From: an uncultured Pelagibacteraceae bacterium
Lineage (GTDB): Bacteria > Pseudomonadota > Alphaproteobacteria > Pelagibacterales > Pelagibacteraceae
NCBI GenBank assembly: GCA_902574345.1
Contig: CACGNF010000007.1
Span: forward strand, 1 to 39,066
Length of the DNA: 39,066 nucleotides
Reading direction: 5' to 3'
Shown here: one piece after another, positions 19,902 to 28,662 of the stretch
Layout: each line of letters begins with the position of its first letter
Position numbering within the stretch: position 1 is the stretch's first letter
Notes under the pieces: model-generated
Told to the model about the DNA's origin: nothing
What the model saw: the letters and a program-made list of their open reading frames with translations, nothing else
The model's database searches: none
Translations under genes and position numbers: made by a program

Positions 19902-21637
19902 TGAATAAAAAAGAAATTCTTATAAGACTTTACAATGATTATACAAAAAAATATCTTAAGCAAATTTTTTTAGCTATTTTTTTTTCTTTATTAGTTGCTG
20001 GAAGCACTTCCTCGATTGCTTGGCTTTTGGATCCTGCTATAGATAAAATCTTTATTCAAAAAGATCAATCTTTATTAATACTAATTCCATTTCTTATTAT
20101 TTTAGCTTTTACAACAAAAGGTATGTCACTTTATTTTGCTAAAGTAATGATGATTAATGTTGCTGAAGAAATAAAAAAAAAGCTTCAAATAGATATGTTG
20201 GGCACTCTAATAAATGCAGATACACAATCTATAGACGAAAAACATTCAGGAAAATTTATCTCTAACTTAACTTATGATGTTATTCACATTACCAACTTAT
20301 TGAGTAATGGGATCCTTAATCTTTTTAAAGATAGTTTAACTTTAATTGGTTTATTGACAGTAATGTTTTTACAAAATTGGAAGCTTTCACTAATTGCAAT
20401 AATTTTAATTCCGATAGCTAGCACAGCCGCAAGATCACTCGGTAAAAGGATGGGTAAAGTTACAACTGAGGCACAAGAAAAATCAGGATTTTTAACAAGA
20501 TATTTAGTTGAATTATTTAAAAATCACAAATTAACTAAAATTTTTCAAAAAGAAAAGTATGAGACTAACAGAGCTAATGAACACTTAAATCAATTAAAAG
20601 AGAAAAGTAAAAAGATCGGAATAGTTATAGTTAGAATATCTCCTATTATGGAAGTTCTCACGGGATTTATGATTGCAATTTTAATCTTCTACTCTGGTAA
20701 ACTAATTGCTAGTAATGAATTAAGCGTAAACAATTTCTTTTCATTTCTTGCAGCAATGATGCTTGCTTATCAACCAGTTAGATCTCTATCAACTTTAAAT
20801 ATAGTAATTAATCAAGGTATATCGGCAGCTAAAAGAATTTTACCCGTCGTTGATACAAAAAATTTTATTAGAAATGCTGAGAATGCTAAAGAAATAAATA
20901 TTCAAAAAGCCAATATTAAATTTAAAGATGTCTTGTTTAGTTATAAGAAATCTGATGGTGATGTGCTAAAAGAAGTGAACTTAGATTTTGAGGGTGGAAA
21001 AATGACCTCTTTAGTTGGTCATAGTGGTTCTGGTAAATCAACTATTCTTAATTTGATACCAAGATTTTATGATTGTAAATCTGGTGATATTTCAGTAGAT
21101 AACCAATCAATATATGACGTAACATTGCATTCATTAAGAAAAAATATTTCTTTAGTAAGTCAAGAGACAACACTTTTTGACGACACAATCAAAAATAATA
21201 TAAAATATGCAAATTTAGATGCGACTGATGAGGAAATTTATGAAGCGGCTAAACTTTCTCATTGTGAGGAATTTATAAATACTTTACCTGAAAGTTATGA
21301 AACATTTATCGGTGAAGATGGCGTAAGGCTATCTGGTGGAGAAAAACAAAGGATTTCAATAGCAAGAGCTATGTTGAAAAAAAGCTCAATTATTCTATTA
21401 GATGAAGCAACATCATCTCTAGACTCAGAGACGGAGCAAAAGATACAAGATGCATTAAAAGTTTTAACAAAGGACAAAACCACTATTGTTATTGCACACA
21501 GACTTTCAACTATTTTAAATTCAAACAAAATCTACGTCATAGAATCGGGAAAAATAATTGATAGTGGCAAACATGCAGATTTATTAATTAATTCAAAGAT
21601 TTATAAAAATTTTCATGATAAACAATTTCAGAGGTAA
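19901..21637 (+). CDS. msbA: Lipid A export-type ABC transporter, MsbA-like
   Basis: Six-TM domain fused to ATPase: GHSGSGKSTILNLIPRFYD, LSGGEKQRISIARAMLKKSSIILLDEATSSLD; next to waaA/lpxK. Confidence 0.88.
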   Translation: MNKKEILIRLYNDYTKKYLKQIFLAIFFSLLVAGSTSSIAWLLDPAIDKIFIQKDQSLLILIPFLIILAFTTKGMSLYFAKVMMINVAEEIKKKLQIDMLGTLINADTQSIDEKHSGKFISNLTYDVIHITNLLSNGILNLFKDSLTLIGLLTVMFLQNWKLSLIAIILIPIASTAARSLGKRMGKVTTEAQEKSGFLTRYLVELFKNHKLTKIFQKEKYETNRANEHLNQLKEKSKKIGIVIVRISPIMEVLTGFMIAILIFYSGKLIASNELSVNNFFSFLAAMMLAYQPVRSLSTLNIVINQGISAAKRILPVVDTKNFIRNAENAKEINIQKANIKFKDVLFSYKKSDGDVLKEVNLDFEGGKMTSLVGHSGSGKSTILNLIPRFYDCKSGDISVDNQSIYDVTLHSLRKNISLVSQETTLFDDTIKNNIKYANLDATDEEIYEAAKLSHCEEFINTLPESYETFIGEDGVRLSGGEKQRISIARAMLKKSSIILLDEATSSLDSETEQKIQDALKVLTKDKTTIVIAHRLSTILNSNKIYVIESGKIIDSGKHADLLINSKIYKNFHDKQFQR

Positions 21638-22881
21638 TGATTTTTTTTATTTATCAATTTTTACTCTCATTAATACTCTTTTTTTCTCCACTTATTATCG
21701 TTCTAAGAATCATTAAAAATAAAGAAGATAAATTAAGATTTAAAGAAAAATTTTGTTTCATTTCCAAGAAAAGAGGGAATGGAAAACTTATTTGGTTTCA
21801 TGGATCAAGTGTTGGTGAAATATTAAGTGTTATCCCAATTATTAAAAAGTATGAAAATGATAAATCAATAAATAAAATATTAATTACATCTAGTACATTA
21901 AGCTCTTCAAAAATATTAGAAAAAATGAAATTTAAAAAAACCATTCATCAGTTTTATCCAATTGACCATATTTTATTCTCCAAAAAATTTTTGGATCATT
22001 GGAGACCAGATGTTGCAATTTTTTTAGAATCTGAAATTTGGCCGAGCATGTTTAAATCAATCAAAGATAAAAATATTCGTTTAGTCCTTCTGAACGCAAG
22101 AATTACTAGAAAATCTTTTAATCGATGGTCATACATAATAAAATTTTCACACTCGATTTTTGGATTAATAGACATAGCCTATTCTCAAAACTCTGAAACA
22201 AATTATTTTTTAAAAAGATTAAATGTTAAAAATATAAAATCTATTGGAAATTTAAAGTTTATTGAATATGATAATTTTAGTAACAATCAGTCAGATAAAA
22301 AATTATTTTCTCAATTTAAAAAATATAGAACATTTGTAGCAGCAAGCACGCATGATTCTGAAGAATTATTTGCTGCAAAAACACATATTCTCTTAAAAAA
22401 AAAAGCCAGGAATACAATTACAATTATAATACCAAGACATATTGATAGAGTTGATCAAATTATCTACCAAATTAGAAGACTGGGGCTTAATGTGATTTCT
22501 AGAGACTCGAATAAAAAAAAACTGAACAATATAGATATTTATATTGTTAATACTTTTGGAGAGTCTAAAAAGTTTTACAAATTTGCCACAACTGTTTTTT
22601 TAGGTGGATCAATTATCAAAAGAGGTGGCCAAAATCCTTTAGAACCGGCACGATTTGGAGCAAAAATATTGCATGGTCCTAATATCGATAATTTTAAAGA
22701 TGTTTATAAATACCTGAGTCAATTAAAAATATCATCCAAAGTAAAAACTCCTCAAGAGTGCGCGAATTCAATAATTTTCAAAAAAAATATGAAAAAAGTA
22801 AAAAAAATGAAATATCTTGGTACAACAATACTTAAAAAAACCCTAAATGAGTTAGATAAATCAATTCATAATGAAATTTAA
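21637..22881 (+). CDS. waaA: Kdo transferase
   Basis: WFHGSSVGEILSVIPII, FLESEIWPSMF, LLNARITRKSFNRW, FLGGSIIKRGGQNPLEPARFG. Confidence 0.94.
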   Translation: MIFFIYQFLLSLILFFSPLIIVLRIIKNKEDKLRFKEKFCFISKKRGNGKLIWFHGSSVGEILSVIPIIKKYENDKSINKILITSSTLSSSKILEKMKFKKTIHQFYPIDHILFSKKFLDHWRPDVAIFLESEIWPSMFKSIKDKNIRLVLLNARITRKSFNRWSYIIKFSHSIFGLIDIAYSQNSETNYFLKRLNVKNIKSIGNLKFIEYDNFSNNQSDKKLFSQFKKYRTFVAASTHDSEELFAAKTHILLKKKARNTITIIIPRHIDRVDQIIYQIRRLGLNVISRDSNKKKLNNIDIYIVNTFGESKKFYKFATTVFLGGSIIKRGGQNPLEPARFGAKILHGPNIDNFKDVYKYLSQLKISSKVKTPQECANSIIFKKNMKKVKKMKYLGTTILKKTLNELDKSIHNEI

Positions 22882-23812
22882 AAAACCCAAATTTTGGGAT
22901 TACAAAAAACCTAGCATTCTTTCATATTTATTTTTACCTATATCATTATTACTCAAAATTTTTAAATTTCTCAAAAACTTATCGACAAAAAAAAATAAAT
23001 ATTCAAAAATTAAAACTATTTGTGTAGGAAATATATATCTAGGGGGCACAGGAAAAACCTCCTTAAGCTTAAAGATTAATGAAATTTTAAAAGATAAGAT
23101 TAAAACCTGTTTTATCAAAAAATATTATTCAGATCAAATTGACGAGCAAAAAATATTAGCAAATCATGGAACACTTTTTAAATCAAAAGATAGATCCTTA
23201 TCTATTAAGCAAGCAATTGATGAAAATTTTGAGCTTGCAATTTTTGATGATGGTTTACAAGATCCATCAATAGATTATGATTATAGTATTGTTTGCTTTA
23301 ATATTGATAACTGGATTGGTAATAATTTTACTATTCCATCTGGACCACTCAGAGAAAATATTAGAAATTTAAAAAAATATAAAAATGTTTTTCTAAATGG
23401 AAATAACGAAAATATTGATAATATTAAAGAATATATTCATAATATCGATTCTAGTATCAATATTTATCAAGGGGAATATATCCCCTTAAATATAAATGAG
23501 TTTGATAAGGGTGATAAGTATTTAGTTTTTTCAGGTATAGGAAATCATAAGACTTTTATATCAATGTTAAAAAAAAATAACATAAACATTATCAAGGAGA
23601 TAGAATTTCCTGATCATTATAGATACTTACAAAAAGAAATTGATGAAATCATTTCAATTTCAAAAAATTTGAATTGTAAAATTATGACTACTGAAAAAGA
23701 TTACATGAGATTGAACAAAAATGATAAAATTGTTTATATTAAATCTGATTTAAAGATTATAAATCAAGAAGCTTTTGTTAATGATATTTCGAAGATTTAT
23801 GAGAATAATTAA
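22871..23812 (+). CDS. lpxK: Tetraacyldisaccharide 4'-kinase
   Basis: VGNIYLGGTGKTSL P-loop, DDGLQDPSIDYDYSIVCF, GPLREN. Confidence 0.93.
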   Translation: MKFKKPKFWDYKKPSILSYLFLPISLLLKIFKFLKNLSTKKNKYSKIKTICVGNIYLGGTGKTSLSLKINEILKDKIKTCFIKKYYSDQIDEQKILANHGTLFKSKDRSLSIKQAIDENFELAIFDDGLQDPSIDYDYSIVCFNIDNWIGNNFTIPSGPLRENIRNLKKYKNVFLNGNNENIDNIKEYIHNIDSSINIYQGEYIPLNINEFDKGDKYLVFSGIGNHKTFISMLKKNNINIIKEIEFPDHYRYLQKEIDEIISISKNLNCKIMTTEKDYMRLNKNDKIVYIKSDLKIINQEAFVNDISKIYENN

Positions 23813-24659
23813 ATACTTAATACAATTTATTATTATTTGTATTCTTTATATTATATTTAAAATTATTGGAGTTAAATTTTCATCTTTTCTAAGTGGAAAA
23901 TTATTTGAAATTATTGGTCCAATTTTTAGATCAAAAAAAATAATTGATAATAATATAAGAAAAGCTTTTCCAAATTATAATTCTAAAGAATTAAATAAAA
24001 TTAAATCCTCGATGTGGAACAACTATGGGAGAGTCTTTGCAGAATATCTTTATATGAAAAACTTTAGAGATGGTAATCTTAGTAAAAATATTTCTTTAGA
24101 AGGTGAAGATATACTTTTAAATATTAAAGATCAAAATCAAAAAGTAATATTCATATCAGGACATTTTAGCAATTTTGAGTTAATGGCGATGCAAATTGAC
24201 AAAATAGGTATTAAAATTGGAGCAATCTATAGACCACTAAATAACATTTTTTTAAATAAATTTATGGAGCGAATAAGAAAAAAATATATCTGTAATAATC
24301 AAATAAAAAAAGGAATTGGTGGATTAAAAGAATTAATAAAACTTAATAACCAAGGTTTCTCAACTGCACTGATGATAGATCAGAGAGTTTCTCAGGGTAT
24401 TAAGTCAAATTTTTTTAATGAGAAAGCGTTTACTACTACTATTCCAGCTCAATTAATAAAAAAATTTGATATGCCTGTTGTTCCTATTTTTATCGAAAGA
24501 TATCAGGGTATTAAATTTAAAATGAAAGTACTTGAACCAATTCACTTCTCAAAACAAGACTCTATTGAAAATATAACAAATAAATTAAATAATACTCTTG
24601 AAAAAATGATACTTGCTAATCCTAATAATTGGATATGGTCCCATAATCGTTGGAAATAA
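23775..24659 (+). CDS. Lauroyl/lipid A acyltransferase, LpxL/HtrB family
   Basis: SGHFSNFELMA, ALMIDQRVSQGIKSNFFNEKAFTTT, NWIWSHNRWK. Confidence 0.9.
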   Translation: MLMIFRRFMRIIKYLIQFIIICILYIIFKIIGVKFSSFLSGKLFEIIGPIFRSKKIIDNNIRKAFPNYNSKELNKIKSSMWNNYGRVFAEYLYMKNFRDGNLSKNISLEGEDILLNIKDQNQKVIFISGHFSNFELMAMQIDKIGIKIGAIYRPLNNIFLNKFMERIRKKYICNNQIKKGIGGLKELIKLNNQGFSTALMIDQRVSQGIKSNFFNEKAFTTTIPAQLIKKFDMPVVPIFIERYQGIKFKMKVLEPIHFSKQDSIENITNKLNNTLEKMILANPNNWIWSHNRWK

Positions 24660-24661
24660 AA

Positions 24662-24859
24662 CTATTTATTATCTAATTCATCTTTTTTTTTAGAAGCCTC
24701 AATATATGAATAATACGCTTCTTGAAGTTCCACGTTCCAGTAAGTCAAATTTTCAAGACTGATTGCTTTACCAGAAACTGCGCATATGACATGGTCGCCT
24801 GATTCAATTACTTGAAAATTATTAGGTAAATATTTTACTTTTGCTAATTTTTTATTCAT
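24662..24859 (-). CDS. DUF2093-like protein
   Basis: 65 aa, VKYLPNNFQVIESGDHVICAVSGKAISLENLTYWNVELQEAY. Confidence 0.75.
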   Translation of the reverse strand: MNKKLAKVKYLPNNFQVIESGDHVICAVSGKAISLENLTYWNVELQEAYYSYIEASKKKDELDNK

Positions 24860-24880
24860 TTATAGTTTATATATTTATAC

Positions 24881-26146
24881 ATGATTGTAGGAATTATAGG
24901 AAGTGGGGGAAGAGAGCACGCTATTTGTCATGCATTATATAAATCAAAAAAAATTGATAAAATTTTTTGTTTTCCTGGTAACGCCGGCACCGACTTAATA
25001 GCTGAGAACATAAACTTAGACATAAATAACTTTGAGGAAATTAAAAATTTCGTTCTTTCAAAAAAGATAGAAATGGTGGTAATTGGCCCAGAAAAACCTT
25101 TGGTTGATGGATTGACAGATTATTTAGAAAGTTTTGATATTAAGGTTTTTGGACCTAGTAAAGTCGCTTCACAATTAGAAGGATCAAAAATATTTACAAA
25201 AAACATTTGTAAAAAATATAATATTCCAACTGCAAATTTCGGTGTATTTAATGATACTAATCAAGCTAAAAATTTTTTAAACAAATCAAATTTTCCAATA
25301 GTCATTAAAGCAGACAATTTGGCTGCAGGGAAAGGTGTTTATATTTGTGAAAACAAAGAAGAGTCATATCAAGCAGTTACGGAAATATTTGATGGAAAAT
25401 TTGGTGATGCCAAAAATGTTCTTATTGAAGAATTTTTAGAAGGTGAAGAAATGAGCTTTTTCATTTTAAGTGATGGTGTTACTTACAAAAATTTTGGAAC
25501 GGCTCAAGATCATAAAAGAGTTCAGGAGGGTGATAAAGGGAAAAATACTGGTGGTATGGGTGCTTATTCACCTTCACGATTAATAAATGAGGATCTCGAA
25601 AAAAAGATTTTAAATAATATAATTGATCCGACCTTACAAGCACTAAAAGATTTAAAAACATCATATAAAGGTTTTTTGTATGCTGGGCTAATGATAACAA
25701 ATAATGAACCTTATTTAATTGAGTATAATGTGAGAATGGGTGATCCAGAATGTCAAACTATTCTTCCTAAACTAAATACAGATTTCGGTGAAATTATTAA
25801 TTCATGTTGCAATGGAAAACTAAATGAAAACGAAATTAATTGGAATAATAAGAAAAGTTTATGTGTTGTCTTGTGTTCAAAAGGTTACCCCGAGACCTAC
25901 AAAAAAAATGTTGAAATCAAAAATATCGATAAAATTCAATTAAACACCAATGACCGCTTATTTCATGCTGGCACTATTAAAAAAGGTGATGTTGCTTTGG
26001 CGGTAGGCGGACGTGTTTTAAATTTTGTCTCATTATCAGATAGTTTTGAAGAATCAAGAAATAGGATACATGAACTTCTTAACAATCTGAATTGGTCAGA
26101 TGGTTTTTTTAGAAAAGATATTGGTCATAAAGTAATAAAAAAATGA
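24881..26146 (+). CDS. purD: Phosphoribosylamine--glycine ligase
   Basis: GSGGREHAI, PTANFGVF, GKGVYICE, QDHKRVQEGDKGKNTGGMGAYSP. Confidence 0.97.
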   Translation: MIVGIIGSGGREHAICHALYKSKKIDKIFCFPGNAGTDLIAENINLDINNFEEIKNFVLSKKIEMVVIGPEKPLVDGLTDYLESFDIKVFGPSKVASQLEGSKIFTKNICKKYNIPTANFGVFNDTNQAKNFLNKSNFPIVIKADNLAAGKGVYICENKEESYQAVTEIFDGKFGDAKNVLIEEFLEGEEMSFFILSDGVTYKNFGTAQDHKRVQEGDKGKNTGGMGAYSPSRLINEDLEKKILNNIIDPTLQALKDLKTSYKGFLYAGLMITNNEPYLIEYNVRMGDPECQTILPKLNTDFGEIINSCCNGKLNENEINWNNKKSLCVVLCSKGYPETYKKNVEIKNIDKIQLNTNDRLFHAGTIKKGDVALAVGGRVLNFVSLSDSFEESRNRIHELLNNLNWSDGFFRKDIGHKVIKK

Positions 26147-26706
26147 GAATAATTGGTGGAAAATTTAAAGGAAAAAAAATTTTACAACCAAGAGACAAAG
26201 AAACAAGACCCTTAAAGGACTTAGCAAAAGAATCTATTTTTAATATTATTAATCACTCAAATAAATTTAAGATTGATATTGAAAATTCAATAGTTTTAGA
26301 TCTATTTGCAGGTGTTGGCTCATTTGGTTTAGAGTGTCTATCAAGAGGAGCTAAACATGTTACCTTTGTAGAAAAGTATAATGGTGTTTTACCAATTTTA
26401 AAAAGTAATCTTAATAATTTAAATATAAAAGAAAAATATGAGATTGTAGAGGAAGACTTAATATCAAATTACTTTCTGAAAAAAATTCAGCTTAAATTCA
26501 ATATCATATTTTTAGATCCTCCCTATAAAGAAAAAAGATTGTCAAATATTATTGATAATATTTTTCAAGAAAAAGTTCTCAATAAAGATGGGGTGATTAT
26601 TGTGCATAGACATAAAAGAGAGGATGATGAGTTTTCAAAAAATTTTAGAATTTTAGATGAGAAGAAATATGGAATATCGAAAATTATATTTGGAAATTTA
26701 AACTAA
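26143..26706 (+). CDS. rsmD: 16S rRNA (guanine966-N2)-methyltransferase
   Basis: MRIIGGKFKGKKI, TRPLKDLAKESIFNI, VLDLFAGVGSFGLECLSRGA, IIFLDPPYKE. Confidence 0.95.
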   Translation: MRIIGGKFKGKKILQPRDKETRPLKDLAKESIFNIINHSNKFKIDIENSIVLDLFAGVGSFGLECLSRGAKHVTFVEKYNGVLPILKSNLNNLNIKEKYEIVEEDLISNYFLKKIQLKFNIIFLDPPYKEKRLSNIIDNIFQEKVLNKDGVIIVHRHKREDDEFSKNFRILDEKKYGISKIIFGNLN

Positions 26707-27852
26707 AATTTTCTTAGTCTCTTTTTTAATTAACTCAACAGCAGGTTGATTGTAAGGGTTTATTTTCAAAGCTCTTCCAATTAAAATAGTTTCCAACATA
26801 AAAAAACAAAATAACTCACCTAAAGTTTTTTCATCCCTTTTTTTAATTTCAAAGCTTCTAAAAGGTATATTTTTTTTTGTAAAAACATTTTCTGTAGCTT
26901 TTTTTTGAGCGTAAGTAATATTTTGAATATTTTTATTTTTTAGAAAATTTTGTGAGGGTAAAATAAATTTATTATCTATTTTGGAGGTATTATTTTCATG
27001 GACATAAAAAAACGTATAAAAATTGTTTTTAAAACCATCTAGATAAAGTTGCATAACGCTATGATTATCTCTAGGCATGTTAGATACGACTGGCAATAAA
27101 CCTTTTCCCTTTTTACCTAAACTTTCAGCTACTAATTGTTGATACCACGAAAAAAAATTTTGAGATTTTTCATCATAATTTATGATAATTGAATTAAATT
27201 TTCTTTTTTTAATTAAATTTATTGTTGATCCCACATTAGATATGAGCGCATTTAAATATTTTTGATTTTTGATTAATTTATTAAATTGTCTGAAACTTTT
27301 TGAATTGAGACCCATTAATTCCGCGGGCAACATTCCAACTTCTGATAAAACTGAGTATCGACCACCTATAAAATTATTGTGATGAACTACCTCTGATTTT
27401 AATTTATGAGCTAATAAATTTAAATAATTTTTTTTATTTTCTGTGATAAAAATATTTTTATCACTTTTTTTGATAAGAATATTAGAATTAACTATTGTCT
27501 CTAAAGTATTACCTGATTTAGAGATGATTAAATTTAAATGTTTTTTATTTCCAGATTTTTTATTGCAAGTTGACAAATTGTCATAAAATAATACGTTTTT
27601 TTTAATTTTATCTTTGAGAAAACTATAAATAGTTTTTGTACCCAATGACGAACCGCCGATTCCAATTATGCGAATATCTTTAAATCTTTTAAAAATTCTT
27701 AAATTTTTGATCTTAAATTGGTCTTTATAATTTTTTTTAAAAGATTGAAAAATTTGATTATTATCTTTAATTAATTCTTTAAGATTTTTTTTTATTTTAG
27801 AATTTTGTTTACTACCTTTAAAATTTTTAAAAAAAATTCCCGAAGTTATCAT
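26698..27852 (-). CDS. pgi: Glucose-6-phosphate isomerase, short form
   Basis: GIGGSSLGTKTIYSFL, LIISKSGNTLETI, GGRYSVLSEVGMLPAELMGL, NPYNQPAVELIKK. Confidence 0.9.
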   Translation of the reverse strand: MITSGIFFKNFKGSKQNSKIKKNLKELIKDNNQIFQSFKKNYKDQFKIKNLRIFKRFKDIRIIGIGGSSLGTKTIYSFLKDKIKKNVLFYDNLSTCNKKSGNKKHLNLIISKSGNTLETIVNSNILIKKSDKNIFITENKKNYLNLLAHKLKSEVVHHNNFIGGRYSVLSEVGMLPAELMGLNSKSFRQFNKLIKNQKYLNALISNVGSTINLIKKRKFNSIIINYDEKSQNFFSWYQQLVAESLGKKGKGLLPVVSNMPRDNHSVMQLYLDGFKNNFYTFFYVHENNTSKIDNKFILPSQNFLKNKNIQNITYAQKKATENVFTKKNIPFRSFEIKKRDEKTLGELFCFFMLETILIGRALKINPYNQPAVELIKKETKKILV

Positions 27853-28175
27853 TAATTATTTTTAATTTTTTCTATAATGGAATTTTCAAAATTTGTGTTT
27901 TGATTAGTGTTTTGATTATCTAAATCTGAGTCCTTGTTATCAGTAAGTAATGATTTAATATCTTTATTCTCTTCATTCTCAGTTACTTGATTAGATTGCT
28001 GTGGTAATGGTAATTCATTGAAGTCTGGAGGCATCACTAAAGGCGATTTCTTTTCAACCAAAAATTCGTCTATACTATTTTTTTTCTGTGAACTAAAACC
28101 TTCTCTAACTGTTCCACATGAATTTAAAGCTAAAATCGAAATTATTATTATTGTTAGTTTAAATATTTTTTTCAT
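27852..28175 (-). CDS. DUF3035-like lipoprotein
   Basis: Lipobox LNSC, then GTVREGFSSQKKNSIDEFLVEKKSPLVMPPDFNELP; start taken at the internal ATG (MKKIFKLT). Confidence 0.78.
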   Translation of the reverse strand: MKKIFKLTIIIISILALNSCGTVREGFSSQKKNSIDEFLVEKKSPLVMPPDFNELPLPQQSNQVTENEENKDIKSLLTDNKDSDLDNQNTNQNTNFENSIIEKIKNN

Positions 28176-28662
28176 CAATTTTTTTTTTATTATCAATTAT
28201 TTCAAAAATAATCAAAAATAATACTCCTAATGAAATAAATATATCCGATACATTAAAAATAAACCAATGAAAATTTCCGATGTGAAAATCAATAAAGTCT
28301 GGCACAGCTTTAAAAAAAATTCTATCATATAAATTACCTAAAGCTCCACCAAATACGATTAAAAGTGAATATTTTTTAAAACCATCAGTTTTTAAAGTCA
28401 TAAAAAAAATAATCAAAATTACAGCTGCAATTAAAATTGTTAAAAAGTTGTACATATGACTTTGATCAAATGATAATAAACCAAATGCAATTCCTTCATT
28501 ATAAATCAAATTAATATTCAAATATTTTGATACAAATAATTCAGACGATAAATTTTTTTCATTTTGGGAAATCACATAGACTTTTGTAAATCTATCGAGA
28601 CCAAAGATAGCTAGAATAATAAAAAAATTTATTACAAAATCTTTATTTATGAAATTTGACAT
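28159..28662 (-). CDS. lspA: Lipoprotein signal peptidase
   Basis: NLIYNEGIAFGLLS, GGALGNLYDRIFFKAVPDFIDFHIGNFHWFIFNVSDIFISLG. Confidence 0.95.
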   Translation of the reverse strand: MSNFINKDFVINFFIILAIFGLDRFTKVYVISQNEKNLSSELFVSKYLNINLIYNEGIAFGLLSFDQSHMYNFLTILIAAVILIIFFMTLKTDGFKKYSLLIVFGGALGNLYDRIFFKAVPDFIDFHIGNFHWFIFNVSDIFISLGVLFLIIFEIIDNKKKIDEKNI

